This document shows positions 24,272-34,700 of a stretch of 62,678 nucleotides of DNA, in pieces. The position numbers were made by a program, and so were the translations under genes. Position 1 is the first letter of the stretch. Every line of letters begins with the position of its first letter. This stretch comes from Bacteroidales bacterium (lineage in GTDB: Bacteria; Bacteroidota; Bacteroidia; Bacteroidales; UBA932): assembly GCA_017548445.1 (NCBI GenBank), contig JAFYZZ010000003.1, positions 1 through 62,678 on the forward strand, read 5' to 3'. A model generated the notes under the pieces. It was given only the letters and a program-made list of their open reading frames with translations. It did no database searches and was not told the DNA's origin.

Positions 24272-25465
24272 TCAGATCCGGCCGGGGTAGGCTTCGAGGG
24301 CCTTCTGGAGGATGACGAGGGCGCGGGCGAGATCTTCCTTGCAGAGGACGTAGGCGATGCGGACCTCCTGGCGGCCTTCTCCGGGCTCGGTGTAGAAGCC
24401 GGCGCCGGGCGCCATCATCACGGTAGCGCCTTCGTACTGGAAGTCGCTCAGGCACCAGATGCAGAACTTCTCGGCGTCGTCCACCGGGAGTTTGGCCATC
24501 GTGTAGAACGCGCCCATCGGGATGGCCGAATACACGCCCGGAATCTTGTTGAGCCCGTCGATCAGGAAATTGCGGCGCTCCAGATACTCTTCATACACGC
24601 TTTGGAGATACTCCTTCTGCACGCTCACGGAGGCTTCCGCCACGATCTGGCCCAGCAGCGGCGGGGACAGTCGGGCCTGGCAGAACTTCATCACCGCGTC
24701 ACGCACGTCCTTGTTCTTGGTGCAAAGGCAGCCGATGCGGATGCCGCATTCCGAGTAGCGCTTGGACACGGAGTCGAACAGGACGACGTTCTGCTCGATC
24801 CCTTCCATATGGAAAGCCGAGATGTAGGGCATCCCGGTATAGATGAACTCGCGGTACACCTCGTCGCTGAACAGGTATAGCCTGTGCTTCTTGACGATGT
24901 CGCGGAGGCGCTGCATCTCCTTGCGGGTATAAAGGTACCCGGTCGGATTGTTGGGGTTACAGATGAGGATGGCCTTGGTGCGCGGAGTGATCTGCTCCTC
25001 GAAGGCCTCGACGGAAGGCAGGCGGAAGCCGTCCTCGATGCTCGTCTTCACGCTCTTGATCACGGCACCGACCGAGATGGCGAACGCCATATAGTTGGCG
25101 TAGAAGGGGTCCGTCACGATTACCTCGTCCCCCGGCTCCAGGCAGGCCAGGAAGGCGAACAGCACCGCCTCGGAACCGCCCGTGGTGATGATGATCTCTT
25201 CCGGGGAGAGATAGATGCCATACTCCGCATAATACTGCACCATCTTGGTACGCAGCGAGAGATAGCCGTCGGAAGGGCTGTACTCCAGGATGGTCCGGTC
25301 GACGCTCTTCAGGGCATCCAGGCCGCACTGCGGGGTCTTGATGTCAGGCTGACCGATGTTCAGGTGATATACGTGGACGCCGTTGCGCTTGGCGGCGTCG
25401 GCGTAGGGCGCCAGCTTCCGGATCGGGGAAGAAGGCATATTCTGTGCACGCTGCGAGATTTCCAT
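24272..25465 (-). CDS. Pyridoxal-phosphate aminotransferase, class I (aspartate/aromatic type)
   Basis: A 397-residue cytosolic fold-type I aminotransferase. Visible are NIGQPDIKTP, ITTGGSEAV (cofactor phosphate loop), NPNNPTGY, FSDEVYREF and SVSKRYSECGIRIG with the Schiff-base lysine. It most resembles AspC-type enzymes moving amino groups between aspartate or aromatic amino acids and 2-oxoglutarate; exact substrate unproven. Transcribed from a -7 box at 25483-25490. Its 3' end abuts the REP-like palindrome. Confidence 0.9.
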   Translation of the reverse strand: MEISQRAQNMPSSPIRKLAPYADAAKRNGVHVYHLNIGQPDIKTPQCGLDALKSVDRTILEYSPSDGYLSLRTKMVQYYAEYGIYLSPEEIIITTGGSEAVLFAFLACLEPGDEVIVTDPFYANYMAFAISVGAVIKSVKTSIEDGFRLPSVEAFEEQITPRTKAILICNPNNPTGYLYTRKEMQRLRDIVKKHRLYLFSDEVYREFIYTGMPYISAFHMEGIEQNVVLFDSVSKRYSECGIRIGCLCTKNKDVRDAVMKFCQARLSPPLLGQIVAEASVSVQKEYLQSVYEEYLERRNFLIDGLNKIPGVYSAIPMGAFYTMAKLPVDDAEKFCIWCLSDFQYEGATVMMAPGAGFYTEPGEGRQEVRIAYVLCKEDLARALVILQKALEAYPGRI

Positions 25466-25482
25466 CTGCTTTGAAATTTGCG

Positions 25483-25490
25483 CAAAGATA
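25483..25490 (-). promoter_or_regulatory. -7 box of the aminotransferase gene
   Basis: CAAAGATA reads leftward as TATCTTTG, 17 nt before the ATG. Confidence 0.6.
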
Positions 25491-25500
25491 AGAAAAAAAC

Positions 25501-26625
25501 TTACTCCGCGGCGAGTTCGTCAGCCAGACGGAGCAGTTCATCCGCAGAATCCGTCTGGGGCACCAGCCATTCCCGGCCGCAGACCAGCCGGGGAACGCCG
25601 CTCTTCCCGGAAGTCGAAGTGCGGCCGAAGAGTTCATATGCCTTGCGGAGGCATTCCGCGATACGCGGGTCGGCCAGAGCGTTCTCGAAATCCGCCCCGA
25701 GGAGCTCCCGGGCGCGGTCTTCCGCTGCAAGCGGGTCGATCTTCGCGTGCTCGTCGCCATCCCCCAGCAGCCAGTCCCAGTACTCCCCCGCCGCTTCCGG
25801 CCGGGCATACCACACCGCGAGCGCATACCGGGTAAGCGCGCAGGACCCGGCAAAGCGGTCGATGCCCGACGCCGGGATATACGGATTGCAGGCGCTGCTG
25901 AGCGGCACCGGGCAGAGAAGGACGCGGTAACGGCCTTCCGCCTTTTCCAGGAACTCAGGCAGCACGCGGTGCAGGCGCCGGCAATGGATGCACTGGAAGT
26001 CAAAGAGGAGGGTGAGGGTGACCGGACCCTCTTCCAGGACAGGCACCTCCCCGTCGGCAAAAGCCGGCAGGTCTGCATCGGACCGGCCGCTGTCATAAAC
26101 GGCGTCCGGCAGGGTGCGCGCCTGGACGAGCGCGAAAACCGCGGCGGCTGCCAGTCCGGCGGCGAAGGGCGGCAGAGGCCGGCCACCCGACCGTTTCGCC
26201 TGCAGACAGACCAGCACGGCAAGGACGCAGCCCAGGCCGTGCAGGGCCGTGCAATACTTGCAGAAAGTATGCAGTACGCCCAACTGGAGCCAGCCGAACC
26301 ACAAGGCCGCCCCCACGATGCAGCCGCACAGCAGCGGCATCAGCCGCCAGAGCAGACGGTCCAGCGAGCGGTCTTCGGGCTTGTCACCGCCCAGGAAAAG
26401 CAGGCAGACCAGCAACAGGACGTAAAGCACGGCCGCGGCGAGACTGACGGGCACGCCCCCGAGCACATACGCCCAGGGGCTGCCCATCACGTCGTCGCAG
26501 GCACTCCCCGCCCCGCAGCCTGCCAACTGCACCCCTGCCAGGGAATGGAACACCATCCAGGCGGAGAGCAGCAGGCAGGCCGCACAGAGCGGCAGCGTCC
26601 AGGCCTTGAACCTGCGGAGGGACAT
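25501..26625 (-). CDS. VKOR-thioredoxin fusion, disulfide-bond oxidase
   Basis: About 374 residues. The N-terminal four- or five-helix VKOR domain has the loop cysteine pair C37/C43, the conserved MGSPWAYVLGGVPVS and the quinone-site CxxC FCKYC (C122/C125). After a further membrane helix comes a periplasmic thioredoxin/DsbA-like domain with FDFQCIHC (C212/C215). Such fusions oxidise secreted proteins and pass electrons to quinone. The start MSLRRFKAW avoids overlap with the upstream gene, whose stop is 4 nt away, so it is very likely cotranscribed with the cysteine-rich GH54. Confidence 0.88.
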   Translation of the reverse strand: MSLRRFKAWTLPLCAACLLLSAWMVFHSLAGVQLAGCGAGSACDDVMGSPWAYVLGGVPVSLAAAVLYVLLLVCLLFLGGDKPEDRSLDRLLWRLMPLLCGCIVGAALWFGWLQLGVLHTFCKYCTALHGLGCVLAVLVCLQAKRSGGRPLPPFAAGLAAAAVFALVQARTLPDAVYDSGRSDADLPAFADGEVPVLEEGPVTLTLLFDFQCIHCRRLHRVLPEFLEKAEGRYRVLLCPVPLSSACNPYIPASGIDRFAGSCALTRYALAVWYARPEAAGEYWDWLLGDGDEHAKIDPLAAEDRARELLGADFENALADPRIAECLRKAYELFGRTSTSGKSGVPRLVCGREWLVPQTDSADELLRLADELAAE

Positions 26626-26629
26626 CGAA

Positions 26630-29600
26630 TCAATAGGCGTTCGCAGCACCCGGCGTCGGACGGCCCGTAGCCACGGGAGCACCGTTGGCGAAGGCCGCCT
26701 TGAGCGGCGCCGAGAGCGTCACGCCCGTACCGGAAACCGGATCGGAAGCCTTGTGGGCCTTGCGCAGAGCGGATTTCAGGACCAGCTTGTTGTCCTGCGC
26801 TCCACCCGGCGCGCCCCACCAGCGGCGCGGCATAATCACCTCGGCCACCACGGCCGGCTCGTCGCCGACCAGGATCTCCTGACCCGCCGTAAAGCCCATC
26901 GCCGAAGCGACCACGACCGTCTTCGCGCCAGGCCGGGCCGCCGAGGCGAGCTGCGTGCCGCCTGCTGTACCCACCTTCACGACTTTCAGGACCTCGGCTG
27001 CGGCACCGTTTCCGATGACGATAGAGGCTCCTTCCTGCACGCCCTGCACGGAAGAGAGCTTGACGTTGTCGTCGCCCGGCTTCGCGGCCACGGCGAGGTT
27101 GAACGCCTGCTGGACGCGGAAGTCGTTCTTGTTGTCATCGGCATCGGCACCGTCCGGGAAGCGTCCGGCGCTCAACGAGGCGACCGGGCCTTGAGCGGCG
27201 CCGAAGCGGCGGCCGGGATACGGCACGGGTACGAAATTGCCCGGCTCTTCCAGTCCGGAATCAGCCTGGTAGCCCTCGGAGAGGAACGGATCCACCACGA
27301 GACCGTAGTTGAGCGCATCGGCTACGTTTCCGCGCGCATCCCGCAACGTGATGTTGCCGGCCTGCTCGGAAAGGGCGGGACCGCCGAAGAAGATGTCCGC
27401 CGGGACCTCGCCGTGATAGCCGCCCGTACCGGCGATGACAGCCTCGTCGACCGGGTGTGCCGAAGAGAGCGGGCTGTCCAGTTCGATGGAATAGCAGAGC
27501 GCCAGCACCGGTTCGTTGCTGTAGTGGACGAACTTCGTCGCGGGCTCGAAACTGATGCCCGTTCCGTTCACGCTGTAAGGCATATTGGAGGCGTGGGCGT
27601 ACTTCAGCGGCTCGGCGATGTCCAGGCCCGTGCCGGGATCCTCGCCCGGACGCAGCGGACCGTTCAGGGTGTTGCGGGCGGACTGCGTGCCCACCTTCGT
27701 CACGGTCACGGTCTCGATGCCGTGGCCTTCGCTGGCGATGTCCAGGCGGATCTTGTCGCCCACGGAGATGTTCGCCACGGAAGACACCTTGATGTTGGTG
27801 TCGCCCGGCTTCGCATCCATCGACAGGTAGCCCTGCGTGCCCGGCTTGCCCACCTCGGTGACGGTCACGACCTCGTATTTCTCCAGCGAGTTGGACACGG
27901 CGGGACGGTCGGTCCCGTAGCCTATGGCCATCTTCTGCCCCACCTGGAAGTGGGCGGTGGAAGTGACGGGGATGTTGGTGGAGCCGACGGGAATCTCAAT
28001 GCCGTGGCCGCCCGGGAGCGGCTGCCAGACCGTGGTCGGCGTACCGGCGGGCTGCATCCCGCGTCCGAACGGGGATGCCATCGGGGCAGCCGGCGCGGGG
28101 GCGGGCGCGTTCACGGCCTTGACCGTGCGTTTCTCTCCGCCCACGAGCACCGCGTCACCCGGGCTGATGCCCTCGACGCTGCGCACATAGATGACATCGT
28201 CACCTTTGGCGGCATTCACCGCGAGACCGGAACCGGCCAGGCCGAGCAGATAGTATGCCTTCGGCGCGAGGGTGGCCCCGGACGGGATCTTGATGTCGGA
28301 AAAATACGGGATGTTGGCCGCGTGCTGACGCACCGTCCAGCCGGACAGGTCCACCGTCTTGTCGGAAGCGTTGTACAGCTCGATGAAGCCGTCGGTCACG
28401 CTGAACTCGTTGATCTTGACGGGTGCGGTATTGCGGACCTTCAGGGCGCCGCTCGTGCGGACCGTACCCTTGTCGTCTTTCCAGGTTGCGCGGGCCACCA
28501 GGTCGCCGTTGAACGAAGCCGAACCGGAAGTGACGTCGAATTCGGCCACCACCGTCTGACCGGGCTCGACCGCATACGGAATGCGAAGCTGCTTGCCGGT
28601 GACGCCGCTCACGCTCGCCTTCCAGCCCTTCGGCGCATCCAGCGAGATGGCCAGGCCCTCGACGGGAGCGTCCGTGGTATTGACGAAACGGACCACCGCC
28701 TTGCGCGTGGTGCCGGGAGCGAAGCTCATAATGTTGGAAGGACGGCCGTCTTCCAGGGACGGGAACACCTCCACCGCAGCCACCCTGTAGCGGGCGGCCA
28801 CCACGTTCGCCTGCACCTCCTGGTTCAGCGCCTCGGTGGGGAACGTGCCCGCAGCCGTCATCGCACCCTCGTAGAAGGTACCGGAAGAACCGTTGCTGTT
28901 GTCGCCTCCGTTGCCGAGCAGGATGGCGCCCTGCTTGCGCATCGGATCGTAGCTGTTGCGCTCGTTGCGGATGCGTCCGCCGTCGTAATACACCTTCAGC
29001 GCGCCTTCCTGGGCGTTGCCGCCCATCGAGCGCCAGTGGTGCGGCTCGCCGTCGGCCGTAGCCGTGACAAAGCGCCAGGTGATGCTCTCGAGCCCCTCGC
29101 AGAACTTGTCGTTGGGGTCGTCGTTCACGCAGCCCACCAGGTTGTTCTCCTGGTCGGTCATAATCCAGGGACCCGGAGCCTCGCCGTGGTACCACGCCGG
29201 CTGGTTGCCGAAGTAGGTGGTCTCCATCGTGCCGTCGCCGTCGTCACGGCTGTCGGTCTCGGCGTTGCCGTAGTCGAAGCAGCAGCCGGAGTTGTAGTGG
29301 AGGCCGCTAATCACCCAGTACTGGCCCTCGGCCTGGTCGTCCACGGCCGTTCCCGTGGGATCGTCAAGACGCAGGCCCATACCCGGGGCGATGAAGATGC
29401 CGTAAACCTTGTGTCCCATCACGTTCACCGGCGCCCAGTCGGCCACGGGAACGTTGTTGTAACCGCCCATCGCGGGGCCGCTGAAGCCGCCGCGCGGAGC
29501 CTGGTACAGGTGGTTGCCCTTGCCGGACTGGTCGTACAGGACCGTAATCCAGCACCAGGTGTCCTTGCAGAAGGCGTCCTGGGCCGCCGCGTCGGCATAG

Positions 29601-29872
29601 CCGCCCGCGTCGGCGGCCGAAGCCTTCACGACGCCGATGTCCAGCGTCCTGCCGTCCGAGGCTCTCATCACCTGGTACAGCGGGCCGTTGTACGCGGCGT
29701 ACAGGGCACGCGTGGTGCTATGGGCCGCCACGCAGGGTGCGCCGCCCCGCTCGTACACGTCGCACGGGCCTTCCGGGCGCTGCAGCGCCTTTCCTCCCGC
29801 GAGGCTGTTGCACGCAATCGCCGCCCCGACGAGCACGAGGGCGACAACTGATCCGAAAAGAATCTTTTTCAT
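26630..29872 (-). CDS. Multidomain GH54 alpha-L-arabinofuranosidase with NEW3, lamin-tail and repeat regions
   Basis: A 1080-residue exported protein, possibly a lipoprotein (AAIAC, C21). Residues about 33-350 form a GH54 catalytic domain: GPCDVY opening, DQENN with E242 matching the Aspergillus AbfB nucleophile E221, and GGDNSNGSSGTFYEG with D324 matching acid/base D297. Three cysteine pairs, C37-C47, C102-C107 and vicinal C197-C198, match the known disulfides. A NEW3-like domain follows (about 365-460), then a lamin-tail domain (about 465-555, VKINEFSVTDGFIELYN). Degenerate repeats then run to the C-terminus (about 553-1075, e.g. AKPGDTNIKVSSV). It removes arabinofuranosyl side chains; the polymer is not determined. 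Confidence 0.85.
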   Translation of the reverse strand: MKKILFGSVVALVLVGAAIACNSLAGGKALQRPEGPCDVYERGGAPCVAAHSTTRALYAAYNGPLYQVMRASDGRTLDIGVVKASAADAGGYADAAAQDAFCKDTWCWITVLYDQSGKGNHLYQAPRGGFSGPAMGGYNNVPVADWAPVNVMGHKVYGIFIAPGMGLRLDDPTGTAVDDQAEGQYWVISGLHYNSGCCFDYGNAETDSRDDGDGTMETTYFGNQPAWYHGEAPGPWIMTDQENNLVGCVNDDPNDKFCEGLESITWRFVTATADGEPHHWRSMGGNAQEGALKVYYDGGRIRNERNSYDPMRKQGAILLGNGGDNSNGSSGTFYEGAMTAAGTFPTEALNQEVQANVVAARYRVAAVEVFPSLEDGRPSNIMSFAPGTTRKAVVRFVNTTDAPVEGLAISLDAPKGWKASVSGVTGKQLRIPYAVEPGQTVVAEFDVTSGSASFNGDLVARATWKDDKGTVRTSGALKVRNTAPVKINEFSVTDGFIELYNASDKTVDLSGWTVRQHAANIPYFSDIKIPSGATLAPKAYYLLGLAGSGLAVNAAKGDDVIYVRSVEGISPGDAVLVGGEKRTVKAVNAPAPAPAAPMASPFGRGMQPAGTPTTVWQPLPGGHGIEIPVGSTNIPVTSTAHFQVGQKMAIGYGTDRPAVSNSLEKYEVVTVTEVGKPGTQGYLSMDAKPGDTNIKVSSVANISVGDKIRLDIASEGHGIETVTVTKVGTQSARNTLNGPLRPGEDPGTGLDIAEPLKYAHASNMPYSVNGTGISFEPATKFVHYSNEPVLALCYSIELDSPLSSAHPVDEAVIAGTGGYHGEVPADIFFGGPALSEQAGNITLRDARGNVADALNYGLVVDPFLSEGYQADSGLEEPGNFVPVPYPGRRFGAAQGPVASLSAGRFPDGADADDNKNDFRVQQAFNLAVAAKPGDDNVKLSSVQGVQEGASIVIGNGAAAEVLKVVKVGTAGGTQLASAARPGAKTVVVASAMGFTAGQEILVGDEPAVVAEVIMPRRWWGAPGGAQDNKLVLKSALRKAHKASDPVSGTGVTLSAPLKAAFANGAPVATGRPTPGAANAY

Positions 29873-29929
29873 ATCTGGATACCTATAAAAAGTTTCGTTC
29901 CCGAAAGTTAGACATATTTTCCCAAAAAA

Positions 29930-29957
29930 ATCCCGCGAACGGAATCATTCGCGGGAT
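29930..29957 (-). terminator. Terminator after susD-like gene
   Basis: 10-bp stem ATCCCGCGAA / TTCGCGGGAT followed leftward by a run of T. It separates the susCD transcript from the GH54 gene. Confidence 0.8.
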
Positions 29958-29983
29958 TTTTAAAGAAATTGTAACGTCAGCTG

Positions 29984-31711
29984 CTACTGAGCGTTCCAGT
30001 CGTGGATGTTCGGGTTGACGTTCTTCTCGGCGAAAGGAATCGGGAAGTAGCTGTGCTTCTCTTTCTTGAAGCCCATCTCCGGGTGGGAGGTGGTGCACCA
30101 GGCGGCATCGCTCTCGTCGATGTAACCCTTGTGCTTGGCCGCACCCTTCGAAGACATCTCGTCGCAGAAGTTCGGCAGGTACTTGCCGTTGTCGGCCAGT
30201 TCCCTGTCAGCAATGCCCCAGCGGACCAGGTCCGGGAAGCGGCTGCCTTCCAGCCAGCACTCGATGTATTTCTCCTTCTGGACCTCCTCCAGGGTGCACG
30301 CGGTGCTGATGTGCTTGGAACCGGCACGCTCCTGCACCTTGTTGAGGTACGGCAGGCCTTCGGCGCCGGCACCCGTCTGGGCGCAGCACTCGGCATACAT
30401 CAGGAGCACCTCGGCGTAACGCATCACCACCAGGTTCCACTGAATTTCAGCGGTCGGAGTGCGGTCCTCGGCACGGTAGAGGCGCTTCCACATAAAGTAA
30501 CCCACGTGGCCATAGAGGCCGCTGGCGTCCTGGATACCGCGATAGCTGTCGGTCTCCTTCTTGGACAGAGGAGTGATGACATTGCCGGCGTCGTCATAGT
30601 CGTCGGAGGTATACGGCATCTCGTAGAGAACCTCGTCGTAGCTCTTGATCCAGGCCTTGCGGCGATAGGAATCGTAACCGTCGTTCTCCAGGATGGTGTT
30701 CACGAACTTCGCGGAAGGGTTGCACCAGCCCCAAGGGGACTCGGGCGGAAGCTCGGTACCGTTGCCGTCCGGGAAGCGGACACGGGAGGCACGCCAGCCC
30801 CACAGCATCTTGAAGTTCGGCTGGGCACGCTGGTAGTAACCATCCACGGAGGCGTCATACTTGAGGTTGAACTCGAAGACGCTCTCCTCGTTGCCGCGGC
30901 CGCTGTAGTGATACAGGGTGGACATCTTGTCAGACGGGACGAGGTCGTACTTGCCGGAGTCGATGACCCTCTTGAGAGCGGTCTTGGCACTGGCATAGTC
31001 GCCCTTGAACATCATAGCCTTGCCCATAATGGCGTTGCAGAAGCCCTTGGTCACCTTCACGGCGCCGTCCTTGTCGCTCGTGCCGCCACGCTCGGTCAGG
31101 TCGTTGAGGGCGGCCTCGCAGTCGCTGATGACGAAATCCAGGACGGCCTTCTGGTCGGGAGCGTTCTCCGGCGGTTCGTTGGCGTTCAGGACGTGGTCCA
31201 CGATGGGCGGATTGTACCAGCCCATAGCCAGGATAAGGTGCATATAGGCGCGCAGGACGCGGGCCTCGGCCACGCAACGCTTCTTCACCTGGGAGTCGGC
31301 ACTTTCAGCGAAGTGGTCGATCACCTGGTTGGCGGCGTTGATGATCATATAGTAGCAGTGATAGGAACCGGTGATGACCGAGTTGCTGTCGTTGTACCAG
31401 AAGGCGTTGATCTGGTTGCCTTCCACACCGTCAGCCTTGTTCTCACCGGCGGCGAACATATCGTCGGAAGCATACTCGAACGGGTTCAGCAGCGGGCATT
31501 CGTTCCAGCCGGCTTCGGTACCCATCGTGTTGGACAGCCAGCGGGCGGCCTGATAGTAGGCGTTCACCAGGGCGGACTCGGCGTCGGCGTCGGTCTGATA
31601 GAAGTCCTCCATCGAGATAACGCCCTTCTTCTGGATGTCAAGCCTGCTCTCGCACCCGGTCAGGAACAGGGCGGCGCAGACAACTGTCAAGGCAATAAAT
31701 ATCTTTTTCAT
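29984..31711 (-). CDS. SusD/RagB-like glycan-binding lipoprotein
   Basis: A 575-residue outer-membrane lipoprotein. The signal ends LFLTGCES (lipobox, C19). The helical SusD fold is shown by tetratricopeptide-like segments near residues 90-190 (AEARVLRAYMHLILAMGWY) and the C-terminal SusD_RagB block (MRYAEVLLMYAE, KYIECWLEGSRF). It acts as the surface lid and glycan binder of the SusC transporter. It follows susC by 15 nt and ends at a terminator. Confidence 0.95.
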   Translation of the reverse strand: MKKIFIALTVVCAALFLTGCESRLDIQKKGVISMEDFYQTDADAESALVNAYYQAARWLSNTMGTEAGWNECPLLNPFEYASDDMFAAGENKADGVEGNQINAFWYNDSNSVITGSYHCYYMIINAANQVIDHFAESADSQVKKRCVAEARVLRAYMHLILAMGWYNPPIVDHVLNANEPPENAPDQKAVLDFVISDCEAALNDLTERGGTSDKDGAVKVTKGFCNAIMGKAMMFKGDYASAKTALKRVIDSGKYDLVPSDKMSTLYHYSGRGNEESVFEFNLKYDASVDGYYQRAQPNFKMLWGWRASRVRFPDGNGTELPPESPWGWCNPSAKFVNTILENDGYDSYRRKAWIKSYDEVLYEMPYTSDDYDDAGNVITPLSKKETDSYRGIQDASGLYGHVGYFMWKRLYRAEDRTPTAEIQWNLVVMRYAEVLLMYAECCAQTGAGAEGLPYLNKVQERAGSKHISTACTLEEVQKEKYIECWLEGSRFPDLVRWGIADRELADNGKYLPNFCDEMSSKGAAKHKGYIDESDAAWCTTSHPEMGFKKEKHSYFPIPFAEKNVNPNIHDWNAQ

Positions 31712-31726
31712 ACTATTTCTTGTCTA

Positions 31727-34700
31727 TTAGAATTCAATGTTGACACCGAAGATCAGGTTCTTGGCGGTAGGATAGTTACCCATATCGAAACCAAGGGCGT
31801 TGGAGCCGGTGGTGGCCGTCTCCGGGTCGAGACCGAAGTAGTTGGTGAAGGTGATGTAGTTGTCCAGCATCACAAACACGCGGAGATTGTCGATCATAGC
31901 CTTCCGGGTCAGCTCACGCGGCAGCGTGTAACCCAACTGGATCTGCTTGATCTTGAAGTAGGCGCCGTTGAACACGTTGTAGGAGGAGCTGAAAGCCTCG
32001 GAAGTCCAGTACTTGGCGGCAGGGAACTTGGCGTCGGCCTTGTTCACATTCGGGTTGTCCCAGGAATTGTTCCAGTAGTAGGAATACGTGTTGCAGGAAG
32101 GACGGTCCACGCGGAAGGCGGTCGGATAGATGCTGTTGCCGGCGACGCCGTTGCCGAAGATGGAGAGGTCGAAATTCTTCCAGTTGAGGTTGATCGTCAG
32201 ACCGTAGGTCAGGTCAGGAATGCCCTTGCCCAGGTACACGCGGTCGTTCTCGCCCGGAGAGATGGTCGTGCCGACCACATTGCCGTCGTCGTCATAGTCG
32301 GTGTAGATCATATGGCCTTCGTTGTCGACGCCCTCAGCCTTGTAACCGCACATATACCACAGAGGCATACCCTCCTCGCAGTAGGTGGTGAGGTAGGTGC
32401 CCTGGACGGTACGGCCGGTCAGACGGCCCACGAGCGGATCCAGGTAGGTCATCTTGTTCTTCAGCCAGGAAGCGTTGGCGTTGATGGAGTAGCCGAAGTC
32501 GCCGATCTGGTCGCGCCAGCCGAGTTCAACCTCGAAACCGCGGTTGTTCACGGCACCGGCGTTCACGGTCTGGCTGGAGTTCACGTCGCCGCTCTCCCAG
32601 AAGACGGGCATACCGACTTCCATAGCCGGGCTCACGGAAACGAGCAGGCCGTCGGTGTCCTTGTTGTACCAGTCGATGCCGACGGTCAGGCGGTTGTTGA
32701 ACATACGGGCGTCGAGACCGAGGTCGAGCTGACGGGAGGTCTCCCAGCGGAGGTTCGGGTTCGCAAGGCCGGAAGGCAGGGAACCATAGCTGGCGGCGGC
32801 GGAGTCAACGCTGTACTGATACCATACGCGGTTCAGGAGGATATCCACGGAGTACGGATAGTTGTTCAGCACGTTGATGTTACCGTTGATACCCCAGGAA
32901 GCGCGGAACTTCAGGAAGTTGACGGTGTTGCGGTCCACGTTGTCACGGAAGAACGGCTCGTTGCTGACGGTCCAGCCCACGGACACGGACGGGAAGTAAC
33001 CCCACTTCTTGTCCAGCGGAAGCTTGGAGGAGTCGAACGCGTCGGCACGGAAGTTGGCCTGGATGGCGTAGCGGTTGTCGTAGGTGTAACCCAGACGGGC
33101 GAAGTACGACAGGCTGGCGCTGCGGCCCGGCGAGTTGGAAATGTTCTTCGTGGTCTTATCGCTGGACTTCAGGTAGCTGAGGTACTGGAAGTTCGGCTCG
33201 TAACCCTTCAGGATGTCCGGACCGGAAGCGGAACCGGAGACGTTATCCCAGGTGTTCTCGATGAAGGACATACCGGCCATCGCGGAAACTTCGTGCTTGC
33301 CGAAGGTGCGGGCGTAGTTGGCGAAGTTCTCCCACTGGTAGTAGAGACCGGTGTTCGCGCTCGCGCTCAGGTTGTAGTTGTCAGCCTTGATGGTGGCGGT
33401 GGAGAAGTACGGCTCTGTGTAGCTGTGGGAGGTGCTGTAGGTGATCCGGTAGCCGAAGCGGGAAGTGAAGGTAAAGCCCTTGAAAGGCATAAAGTTCGCG
33501 TAGGCGACGCCACGGATGCTGATGCCTCCGTTGGAGGAATCGGTCGCGTCACGCTGGACGAACGGGTGGCCGGACTGGGTCTCACCGATCAGAGGAACGG
33601 TCCAGTAGAGGCCGGTCTCGGGATCCTTGAGGATCTTGGTGCCGGCGGCCAGGGCGTTCTTCAAACCTGCGCTCAGCTTGCTCTCGTCGCCACGGACGGG
33701 GAACAGAGGGGAGGAGGTGATGGCGGACAGGAGGGCGGAACCGTTGTCGTTCGCTTCGGAAACGCCCTTGGTGCTCCACTTCTCGATGGAGTTGTTCGTT
33801 CCGACGGTCAGCCAGCTCTTGATCTTATAGTCAGCGTTCACCTGGAAGGTCAGACGCCTGTACTGGTCCTTGTCGCCACGGAAGATACCGTCGTTCTTGA
33901 CATAGTTGAGGGACGCGAAATAGTTGCCGCGGTCGTTGCCGCCCTGGAAGCCCACCGTGTGGCGGTTGCTCCAGGTGGGGACGAAGATCTCGCTGCTCCA
34001 GTCCACGTCCGTCTTGCCGTCATAGTAGCGGTCGAGGTCGGCCTGGGTCAGATAGCCCTGGGCCTTACCGAAAGCGATGTAGTCGGCGGCGTTCATAATG
34101 TCCAGCCTGCGGGACAGGGTGGACAACTGGAACTGGTTGTTGTAGAAGATCTTGCCTTCGCCCTTCTTGCCGGACTTGGTGGTGATGAGCACGACACCGT
34201 TACCAGCCTCGGCACCGTAGATGGCGGCGGAGGCGGCGTCCTTCAGGATTTCCATAGACTCGATCATTTCCGGATCCAGATACTGGATGTTGTCAACCTT
34301 CAAACCGTCCACGATGAGGAGCGGTCCGATGTTGCCGGAGTTGGAGGAGTAACCGCGGACGCGGATGGAAGCGCCGGAACCAGGGGCACCGGAAGAGTTG
34401 ATGACCTGCACGCCGGCGGCCTTGCCCTGGAGGGCGGCGGCGGCGTCGGAGGTGGAACGGTTCTGCAGGTCTTCGCTGCGGACCGAAGCCACGGAACCGG
34501 TCAGGTCACTCTTCTTCTGGACACCGTAACCGATCACGACGGTTTCCTCGAGCATCTCGGCGTCGTCCTGCAGGGTCACGACCATACCGTTGGCCGCGGA
34601 GACCCGCTGGTTGACATAACCGATGCAGGAAACTTCCAGCGTGGTACCGGGTGCCACGCGGATTTCAAAGTGACCGTCCAGGTCCGTAGTGACACCGGTG

